From assembly GCA_020344715.1 (NCBI GenBank), contig CP070828.1, positions 77,962-83,837 of the forward strand: a stretch of DNA of 5,876 nt. Reading direction: 5' to 3'. A model generated the notes under the pieces. That model searched no databases and was not told the DNA's origin. It saw nothing but the letters and a program-made list of their open reading frames with translations. This stretch comes from Candidatus Bathyarchaeota archaeon. GTDB lineage: Archaea; Thermoproteota; Bathyarchaeia; Bathyarchaeales; Bathyarchaeaceae. Numbering within the stretch: position 1 is the stretch's first letter; each line of letters starts with the position of its first letter. Of the stretch, positions 1 to 4,404 are shown one piece after another. A program made the translations under genes and the position numbers.

Positions 1-1
1 C

Positions 2-118
2 GAGCACAATGGCTTGGCAGAAAGCCACCCAATTGACCCGCTGAAGAAATATTATACAATCACAGAGAAGGGAGAACAACTAGTTCAGCTTCTCATCAAT
101 CTGTTCAAAAATCTCTGA
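2..118 (+). CDS. C-terminal end of a winged-helix (PadR-like) transcriptional regulator, 5'-truncated by window edge
   Basis: An open frame runs from the window edge to TGA at 116-118 and gives 38 residues. The central stretch, LKKYYTITEKGEQLVQLL, is the typical end of a winged-helix domain: the second strand of the wing (KKYYTIT), then the EKG turn, then a hydrophobic helix (QLVQLLINLFKNL). This pattern is very common in PadR-family and related ArsR/MarR-like archaeal regulators. Such proteins bind DNA as dimers and usually act as repressors, often of neighbouring genes. The helix-turn-helix itself lies outside the window, so the exact family cannot be fixed. It sits 128 bases upstream of the pilin gene on the same strand. 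Whether it controls the pilin is unknown. Confidence 0.68.
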   Translation, partial: EHNGLAESHPIDPLKKYYTITEKGEQLVQLLINLFKNL

Positions 119-186
119 GACAGATAAGCGCAGACGAATTGTGCGAACGCTTGTTTTCCGAGAATCTATTGTAGTAAATCGTAAGA

Positions 187-196
187 CTTAAATCTC
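187..196 (+). promoter_or_regulatory. Weak TATA-like element upstream of the pilin gene
   Basis: The AT-rich run CTTAAATCTC lies about 50 bases before the pilin ATG. An archaeal start site some 25 bases downstream would fall near 212-216 and give a leader of roughly 30 bases that contains the Shine-Dalgarno site. The match is poor and no clear BRE is visible, so this is tentative. Confidence 0.3.
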
Positions 197-228
197 AATA
201 TGCATCTATCTTCGTAGTGATCTGAAAA

Positions 229-236
229 GGAGGGAT
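229..236 (+). promoter_or_regulatory. Ribosome binding site of the pilin gene
   Basis: GGAGGGAT matches most of the archaeal anti-Shine-Dalgarno complement and ends 10 bases before ATG 247. It supports that ATG as the start, which also places the signal peptide at the very N-terminus. Confidence 0.7.
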
Positions 237-246
237 AGTATCCAAA

Positions 247-654
247 ATGAAACTGTTCAAGAGCAAGAAGGCGCTGAGCCCAGTTGTCGCAGCGATCATC
301 TTGATTGCAGTTACTGTCGCAGTCTCAATTGCTGTCGCCGCATGGATGGGAGCCCTAACCTTCACGTTCATGAAAACAGAAGAAGTCAAAGTATTGAGCA
401 TTAACCGATCAACCTGGTCCAACACGACCGCCACGTTGACCCTCAAGAACTCCGGAACAAGTGATCTTACTATCGAGACCGTGAGAGTAAATGATAACGA
501 TGCAACCTTGACCCCAGTAGGAAGTGCCACACTGGCTCCAGGAGACGAACGAAACTTCACAGTGGACTACACGTACGTGTCAGGCACCAAGTACGAGTTT
601 GCATTTTACACCGCATCTGGCAACAGATATCCATACACGTCGACGGCGCCTTAG
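247..654 (+). CDS. Archaeal type IV pilin-like protein with class III signal peptide
   Basis: This 135-residue protein begins with a short basic leader (MKLFKSKKA) followed directly by LSPVVAAIILIAVTVAVSIA, a hydrophobic helix. That is the archaeal pilin/archaellin N-terminal pattern. A prepilin peptidase (EppA/PibD/FlaK type) would be expected to cut between A9 and L10, and the helix (about 10-40) would then form the filament core or membrane anchor. Residues 46-135 are threonine-, asparagine- and serine-rich and predicted beta, with LTLKNSGTSDLTI and LAPGDERNFTV resembling the immunoglobulin-like folds of archaeal surface proteins. Three N-glycosylation sequons are visible: NRS 53-55, NTT 59-61 and NFT 103-105. 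It is the only predicted exported subunit in the window and so the likely substrate of the ATPase/TadC pair downstream. Whether it forms a long filament or a minor pseudopilus cannot be told. A gap of 83 bases with no T-run separates it from the next gene, so read-through transcription is possible. Confidence 0.92.
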   Translation: MKLFKSKKALSPVVAAIILIAVTVAVSIAVAAWMGALTFTFMKTEEVKVLSINRSTWSNTTATLTLKNSGTSDLTIETVRVNDNDATLTPVGSATLAPGDERNFTVDYTYVSGTKYEFAFYTASGNRYPYTSTAP

Positions 655-724
655 TGTGTTAGGTATGAGCCAACTGAGAATGGGGGTAGGATTCCTCTCC
701 AAAGTCCCTATTTCATATCCTATC

Positions 725-730
725 GGAGGT
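725..730 (+). promoter_or_regulatory. Ribosome binding site of the coiled-coil gene
   Basis: GGAGGT lies seven bases before ATG 738, a near-ideal Shine-Dalgarno site that fixes the start of the downstream gene. No convincing TATA box is visible in the short gap before it, which fits cotranscription with the pilin. Confidence 0.75.
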
Positions 731-737
731 TTGACAA

Positions 738-1163
738 ATGGTCGTAGAGTTAAGAGAATATGAATCAGCAGCTGAAATAGCGAAATCATTGGACAACGAA
801 ATCTCTCGAACCAAAAGCATGCTAGGCGAATATCTGCGTCGGCTAGACGAGATTCGAGCCTTGGCTGAGCGTTCGAAGAAGATCAGAGACGTAGTGTTCA
901 AACTTGCTGGCAAGAAGGGTGGGCAACAAAATTTGGGCGAGATGACTGTGGGCAATCTCAATGTCATTTTAGACGCCAACCCGTTCCATGAATTAACTGC
1001 TATTGAAGAGGCTGTCCGCAGCCAGCAAGAACGGTTGCTTGTCTTGCAGAAGACACGCGAAGCTCTGAATTGGGTAGATCAGATTGAAGACACCGAAGGA
1101 CTGAGATACTTGGTGCTCGAAAGCGACGGGATACCGGAGAAAATCTTACTCAAGATCGCTTGA
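738..1163 (+). CDS. Small helical / coiled-coil protein of unknown function, first gene of the Roadblock cluster
   Basis: This 141-residue protein has no signal peptide or membrane segment and should be cytoplasmic. Residues 8-56 form a long amphipathic, charged helix (heptad-like leucines, isoleucines and valines in LDNEISRTKSMLGEYLRRLDEIRAL, given here as positions 18-42), likely a coiled coil. A Gly/Lys-rich hinge follows at 57-68 (LAGKKGGQQNLG). A second helix at about 85-115 contains LTAIEEAVRSQQERLLVLQK. The C-terminus (121-141) returns to a hydrophobic pattern, LRYLVLESDGIPEKILLKI. I do not recognise a named family. Its start is set by the GGAGGT site, and the next gene begins 21 bases after its stop, so it is very probably cotranscribed with the Roadblock-like genes. 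An adaptor or scaffold role is an inference from shape and position only. Confidence 0.85.
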   Translation: MVVELREYESAAEIAKSLDNEISRTKSMLGEYLRRLDEIRALAERSKKIRDVVFKLAGKKGGQQNLGEMTVGNLNVILDANPFHELTAIEEAVRSQQERLLVLQKTREALNWVDQIEDTEGLRYLVLESDGIPEKILLKIA

Positions 1164-1189
1164 AACTTGAAGGATGTATGAAACTTGAA
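1161..1189 (+). repeat. 11-bp direct repeat spanning a stop/start junction
   Basis: TGAAACTTGAA occurs at 1161-1171 and again at 1179-1189 with an 18-base period. The first copy contains the stop codon of the coiled-coil gene. The second contains an in-phase TGA and the TTG used as start of the Roadblock-like gene. The 7-base spacer GGATGTA carries the probable Shine-Dalgarno bases. It may be a small tandem duplication of the junction. Confidence 0.7.
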
Positions 1190-1619
1190 AGAAGCAGATT
1201 ATGCTATCGCCTTCAAAAGTGCTTTGACAGAAATTCAGAAAGCATGCAAAGGAATTGAATGGGCCTTTATTTACACTGAAGATGGCACCATTATTTCGGG
1301 AAACGATGACAAGACGGTTAGTCCTGAAATAACAAAAGCAGCAGGTTCTTTTCAGAATCTGACAGAAAAAGCCAAGGCAATAGGAGGATTAGATCAACTA
1401 GTAATCAACGGACAAAAAGGGAAGGTTCACGTTTCTTCTATTGACAACATCTATCTTGTAAGTGGAACTTCTAAGCAAGCCGACATAGCTTACATGCATT
1501 CAATAACCAGCGTTGTGTTTCCAACAATTATGCGGGTTTTGGAGAACATCAATGGTCCTTCTGATGAGATGAGCCCTACCCCCCTCAAATCTTTGCCTTC
1601 AAAGCTCTTTCAAAAATAA
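1185..1619 (+). CDS. Roadblock/LC7-like domain protein (possibly the N-terminal half of a split two-domain protein)
   Basis: The 144 residues follow the Roadblock/LC7 order of helix, two strands, long helix, three strands, helix: helix 4-22; strands at IEWAFIYTEDG (24-34) and TIISGND (35-41); helix about 47-67; strands LDQLVINGQKG (69-79), KVHVSSID (80-87) and IYLVSGTS (89-96); final helix 99-122. Roadblock proteins dimerise through these sheets and bind or regulate small Ras-like GTPases or act as scaffolds. The tail (125-144) is polar and proline-containing, like a linker. The start is the TTG at 1185, because TGA at 1179-1181 closes the frame just upstream; AAGGA at 1170-1174 would be its ribosome site. 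ATG 1178 lies in another frame, and its first four codons would join this frame if one A were absent. The stop is a single TAA, after which the frame stays open through the next gene. Fold assignment is by pattern, without a profile search. Confidence 0.8.
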   Translation: MKEADYAIAFKSALTEIQKACKGIEWAFIYTEDGTIISGNDDKTVSPEITKAAGSFQNLTEKAKAIGGLDQLVINGQKGKVHVSSIDNIYLVSGTSKQADIAYMHSITSVVFPTIMRVLENINGPSDEMSPTPLKSLPSKLFQK

Positions 1620-1652
1620 TCGACTGAAGTCAAAGAAGAACAACTTCCCAAA

Positions 1653-1997
1653 TTGACAGAAAAAACTGAAAAAACAAAGCGCATCAAACCATTGCCGCCG
1701 GCACCGTCTCAACAACTAATCGTGGACAAGCTTGGAGGGCTACTTGTACGAGCAGACACTGTGCAGATTGATTCCGAAGTTCTGAAGCGATGGAGTGCCC
1801 TCCTAGATGTTAAGAAAATCGATGAGATAGAAATAGAGACTTTCAGCGGCAAAATGGCGCAATGCAAAGTGAAGAAAATCAGCGACAGCCAACTGGAGGG
1901 GAAAGGATTCATAAGAATACCTGACAAGACATGCCAAAAGCTTGAAATCCGCAAAGGCGAGCTAGTCCGCGTGAAACCAGTTGCCCAGGAGGAGTGA
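1653..1997 (+). CDS. Small beta-rich protein, possibly a double-psi-barrel-like domain; may be the C-terminal half of the preceding gene
   Basis: From TTG 1653 this gives 114 residues. The first 20 are a Lys/Thr/Pro-rich linker (KPLPPAPSQQ at 12-21). A compact domain follows at 22-110: strand LIVDKLGGLLV, helix SEVLKRWSALL (41-51), strands EIEIETFSGKMAQCKVKKI (58-76), then GKGFIRIPDKTCQKLEIRKG (83-102) and ELVRVKPV. The ending resembles the 'IRI....(R/K)..L.(V/I).(K/I)GD.V.V' pattern of double-psi or related barrels such as the Cdc48 N-domain or AbrB-type folds; this is a resemblance only. No Shine-Dalgarno site precedes TTG 1653, unlike the other complete genes here. The frame is the same as that of 1185-1619 and is open from 1620 onward, which suggests one protein broken by the TAA at 1617-1619. 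Its own stop overlaps the ribosome site of the next gene, implying coupled translation. Confidence 0.6.
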   Translation: MTEKTEKTKRIKPLPPAPSQQLIVDKLGGLLVRADTVQIDSEVLKRWSALLDVKKIDEIEIETFSGKMAQCKVKKISDSQLEGKGFIRIPDKTCQKLEIRKGELVRVKPVAQEE

Positions 1998-1998
1998 T
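1988..1998 (+). promoter_or_regulatory. Strong ribosome binding site that decides the start of the second Roadblock-like gene
   Basis: GGAGGAGTGAT contains two overlapping GGAG cores and ends six bases before ATG 2005. It overlaps the TGA (1995-1997) of the upstream gene, so translation of the two is probably coupled. It favours ATG 2005 over the in-frame TTG at 1981, which lies before it. Confidence 0.8.
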
Positions 1999-2004
1999 CT
2001 AGCT

Positions 2005-2397
2005 ATGCTGAAGAAAAAGAAGACATTACAGGTTGAAGACGAAGAACCAATGGACGTGAACAACGAGACTAAAGAAGACGCGGGAGTCCGCCTTCGAGAG
2101 ACGCTAGAGAACATCAACACTCGAGCAGGCATCGTTGGCTACATTCTCAGAGGTCCCACTTCCGCTTCAGTGGACCTTAAAGACACCAGCAAAATAATCG
2201 ACTACGCAGTTCTATCCTCGTCAACACTCGAAACCAGCGAAAGCTTGTCTAGCCTATTTAAACTGGGCAAAACTTGCAGTGTAGTTCTTGAAAGCAAAGA
2301 CATGAAGGTCCTTTGCATGACAGTCAATGATCACCGTCTCAGCGTTTTCATGGAGAAAACCGTGAACCACGATCCAATCTACAAGAAGCTAGCCTAA
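2005..2397 (+). CDS. Second Roadblock/LC7-like domain protein
   Basis: The protein has 130 residues from ATG 2005. After a Lys-rich start and an acidic, flexible segment (residues 8-27) there is a Roadblock-like series: helix 28-41 (VRLRETLENINTRA); strands IVGYILRG (43-50) and SASVDLKD (53-60); a long helical part 62-88; strands TCSVVLES (90-97), KVLCMTVND (101-109) and RLSVFMEKTV (111-120); and a short final helix 122-130. It differs clearly in sequence from the Roadblock-like protein at 1185-1619, so the two are not a recent duplication, and they could pair as a heterodimer in the manner of Rag/Ragulator-type or MglB assemblies (inference). It is the last gene before a T-rich terminator and starts seven bases after the preceding stop. 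Cytoplasmic; no catalytic motif is seen or expected. Confidence 0.8.
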   Translation: MLKKKKTLQVEDEEPMDVNNETKEDAGVRLRETLENINTRAGIVGYILRGPTSASVDLKDTSKIIDYAVLSSSTLETSESLSSLFKLGKTCSVVLESKDMKVLCMTVNDHRLSVFMEKTVNHDPIYKKLA

Positions 2398-2398
2398 A

Positions 2399-2436
2399 CA
2401 TTTCTTTTATTTCGAAAGTTTTTTGAAGATTTTCTT
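2399..2436 (+). terminator. T-rich archaeal-type terminator after the Roadblock cluster
   Basis: Immediately after the TAA at 2395-2397 come several T-runs: TTT and TTTT at 2401-2408, six Ts at 2419-2424 and TTT within 2430-2433. Archaeal RNA polymerase terminates on such oligo-T tracts without needing a hairpin. This marks the end of the small-gene operon. Confidence 0.65.
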
Positions 2437-2441
2437 GTTGC

Positions 2442-2743
2442 ATGAAAGTGAAGCCAAAAGAAGAGATCTATCATCTAGTTGAAATATCCTCTTCCATCCA
2501 ACCTATTTTCAAAAGCCCTGACAAAAGACATTCGTGCTCACAAGATAAAGGAGATTGACTGGATCGATAAAAGAGAGAATCTCCGGCGACCTCGCTGATC
2601 TCTCGTTGCGTTCGAATTATGAACAGATCCAGAGATGCTCCAAGGCTAAAAAGTGGACAGGAAGTTTAGAAGACAAATATTGTTTCAAGAATGTGTATTC
2701 TGATTGTCGGACAAGTCGTGAAATAGTATTTAGCAAGACGTAA
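2442..2743 (+). pseudogene. Possible decayed small gene with two frameshifts
   Basis: Frame 1 of the trace starts at ATG 2442 (MKVKPKEEIYHLVEISSSI, stop 2556-2558). A second frame, open from 2479, supplies LTKDIRAHKIKEIDWIDKREN (stop 2596-2598; a hypothetical shift near 2515 joins them). A third, 2555-2743, gives ISGDLADLSLRSNYEQIQRC and further polar sequence. Each piece looks more protein-like than random frames, and they follow each other in order. No ribosome site precedes ATG 2442 and I recognise no family, so this remains a weak call; it could also be noncoding DNA. Confidence 0.25.
2573..2604 (+). other. Bulged stem-loop in the intergenic gap
   Basis: GAGAGA (2573-2578) plus TC (2580-2581), with one bulged A, pairs with GATCTCTC (2597-2604) for eight base pairs. 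Inside, GCG (2586-2588) pairs with CGC (2593-2595), extended by a G-T pair, around an ACCT loop, with TCC bulged at 2582-2584. No T-run follows, so it is not an obvious terminator. It lies upstream of the predicted ATPase promoter and would not be in that leader. Confidence 0.5.
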
Positions 2744-2752
2744 TATTTAATA
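2741..2752 (+). promoter_or_regulatory. TATA box of the ATPase-platform operon
   Basis: TAATATTTAATA is a good archaeal TATA box. With the usual spacing of about 25 bases, transcription would begin near 2768-2773. This leaves a leader of some 15-20 bases that contains the AGGAG site and makes TTG 2770 an unlikely translation start. It indicates that the motor genes have their own promoter, separate from the small-gene cluster. Confidence 0.65.
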
Positions 2753-2775
2753 CAGACCTCTGCGCACTATTGTTT

Positions 2776-2780
2776 AGGAG
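2776..2780 (+). promoter_or_regulatory. Ribosome binding site fixing ATG 2788 as the ATPase start
   Basis: AGGAG lies seven bases before ATG 2788. The in-frame TTG at 2770 lies upstream of this site and at the predicted transcription start, so ATG 2788 is preferred. Confidence 0.75.
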
Positions 2781-2787
2781 AACAACA

Positions 2788-4404
2788 ATGGTACAAAACA
2801 AACAACGCAAGAGCAAATCCTCTGGCAAACTCGGAAACCCATTTAAGAAGCTGAAATTCGGGAAGAAACGTAAACAAATGGCTATTCCGCCCGCACCCCC
2901 GCTTTCCATACCAAGAGGATTCACGATAGTTGAGAAACAATCACTCTATGAACCCTTTGCACACGCCGTGATTGCACAAAATCCCTCAACCGGCGAATAC
3001 AAGTACATACTAGATGAGCTGTCGCTCGACACTTTTGAACGGGAAGTCTACAACAAAATTCTGGACATTCTGCTAGCTGAAATTCATTCTCCAAAAGAAG
3101 AGATAAAAAGCGCAAGAGACTTCTTCGACAAAGAAGCGAAAAACATCGTAGACAAATACCGAATAACCCTAGGATGGCTCCCAGATGTTTCCTGGTCAAA
3201 AATCCTTTACCATGCCGAACGAGACCTCGTCGGCTTTGGACCAATTGACGCGTTGATGCGAGATCCCAATATAGAAGATATATCCTGCGACGGCGTTGGC
3301 AAACCAGTCTACGTCTGGCATAGAAGATACGAAAACTTAGAAACTAACATGTTTTTCAAAGCCGATGACGATGTGGATAATCTCATAGTCAAACTGGTCC
3401 ATATGTCAGGAAAACACGTAAGCACAGCTTTTCCAATAGTGGATGCTGCTCTACCCGGGAAACACCGACTTGCTGTTTGTTATAGACGAGAAATCACACC
3501 TTTCGGGACAACATTTACAATAAGGAAGTTTCGTGAGGACCCTTATTCAATAATTGACCTAATCAACGTTGGAACCCTCTCCGAAGAAGTTGCGGCATAT
3601 TTCTGGACTTGCCTAGAAAACAGAGCCTCTATCATGGTACTCGGTGGAACAGGCGCAGGTAAGACTACTGCTCTCAATGCATTTGCCTGCCTCATTAAGC
3701 CCGGAAGCAAAATCCTTACAATCGAAGAAACCGCAGAACTCAACTTGTCCCATGAAAACTGGGTCTCCCTGATCTCCAGACAAAGTTACGGCCTAGGTGA
3801 AAATCACACAGGCGAAGTGGCCCTTTTTGATCTAGTCAAGGCTTCCATGCGGCATCGACCGGATTACCTCGTGGTGGGCGAGATTCGAGGCAGCGAAGCT
3901 TATGTCCTGTTCCAAGCATTGGCTACCGGTCACGGTGGCATGTGCACAATGCACGCTGAAAGCGTTGATACCGCTGTGAAACGACTCACTCAGAAGCCTA
4001 TGGATATTTCTCCCGCATATATTCCGTTGATGAATCTTATCGCGGTAGTGCACAGAGTCCACCTAACCAAAGCTGGTGAAACAAAAGCCTATCGACGACT
4101 GACTTCTATCGACGAAATTGTCGACTTCGAAGACTATCGTAATGTGTTCAAGTGGGAACCAACAAAGGACAACTTCAACTCGTCTATTGAAACGAGCGTG
4201 ATACTTCCGGCCATCTCGAAGCATTCAGAGCTGAGCGAAGAAGAGTTAACGGAAGAGATACGACGTCGAAAAAACGTTTTGAGTTGGATGCGAAAGCACA
4301 ACATACGAAGTTACAAGGATGTTGCTGCGATTATAGCCGAATACTACTCAAGACCGAAAGAGTTCTACAAAACAAAGGTGGAAAAGGTTGGCGTTGGTTC
4401 ATAA
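2788..4404 (+). CDS. Type II/IV secretion and pilus assembly ATPase (TadA/GspE/FlaI family)
   Basis: The 538-residue hexameric motor ATPase would power pilus (or archaellum-like) assembly at the inner face of the membrane. Residues 1-30 are strongly basic (12 Lys/Arg), followed by a proline-rich piece (IPPAPPLSIP, 33-42). An N-terminal domain covers about 45-250 and includes the family's RDLVGFGPIDALMRDPNIED (145-164). The catalytic domain has Walker A GGTGAGKT (286-293), the Asp box ILTIEET (309-315), Walker B YLVVGEIRG (360-368) with the catalytic Glu, and the His box ATGHGGMCTMHAES (379-392). All key residues are present, so it should be active. It lacks the tetracysteine zinc motif of bacterial GspE/PilB, as is usual in archaea. 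The last 60 or so residues are helical and charged (EEELTEEIRRRKNVLSWMRK). Length fits archaeal GspE2/TadA-like enzymes. The next gene, its membrane partner, overlaps its 3' end. Assignment as an assembly rather than a retraction motor is inferred from the single-ATPase, TadC-coupled context. Confidence 0.96.
   Translation: MVQNKQRKSKSSGKLGNPFKKLKFGKKRKQMAIPPAPPLSIPRGFTIVEKQSLYEPFAHAVIAQNPSTGEYKYILDELSLDTFEREVYNKILDILLAEIHSPKEEIKSARDFFDKEAKNIVDKYRITLGWLPDVSWSKILYHAERDLVGFGPIDALMRDPNIEDISCDGVGKPVYVWHRRYENLETNMFFKADDDVDNLIVKLVHMSGKHVSTAFPIVDAALPGKHRLAVCYRREITPFGTTFTIRKFREDPYSIIDLINVGTLSEEVAAYFWTCLENRASIMVLGGTGAGKTTALNAFACLIKPGSKILTIEETAELNLSHENWVSLISRQSYGLGENHTGEVALFDLVKASMRHRPDYLVVGEIRGSEAYVLFQALATGHGGMCTMHAESVDTAVKRLTQKPMDISPAYIPLMNLIAVVHRVHLTKAGETKAYRRLTSIDEIVDFEDYRNVFKWEPTKDNFNSSIETSVILPAISKHSELSEEELTEEIRRRKNVLSWMRKHNIRSYKDVAAIIAEYYSRPKEFYKTKVEKVGVGS

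Larger units (their letters stand above)
2398..2787. other. 390-base gap between the regulatory module and the motor genes
   Basis: The gap holds the T-rich terminator (2399-2436), a run of short protein-like segments in three successive frames (2442-2743), a bulged stem-loop (2573-2604), a TATA box (2741-2752) and the ribosome site of the ATPase gene (2776-2780). No intact gene is supported. The best single frame (2555-2743, 62 codons from TTG) has its GGAG only one base before the start and no recognisable domain. Confidence 0.6.

Noticed and set aside
195..560. Minus-strand open frame of 121 codons opposite the pilin gene
   Set aside because: The pilin frame has a class III signal peptide and a good ribosome site; the antisense frame has no recognisable domain and is a shadow of low-stop codon use.
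524..763. Plus-strand frame of 79 codons overlapping the pilin end and the gap
   Set aside because: It overlaps the pilin and the start of the 738 gene in another frame and has no domain or ribosome site.
1981..2004. TTG 1981 as an earlier start of the second Roadblock-like gene
   Set aside because: The strong ribosome site at 1988-1998 lies downstream of it and directs initiation at ATG 2005.
2555..2743. Single intact 62-codon gene from TTG 2555
   Set aside because: The GGAG is only one base before the TTG, and the product has no recognisable domain; it is better described as part of a possible decayed region.
2921..3244. Minus-strand frame of 107 codons inside the ATPase gene
   Set aside because: It lies wholly opposite a well-supported ATPase domain, and its Arg/Leu/Cys-rich product looks like antisense of coding DNA.
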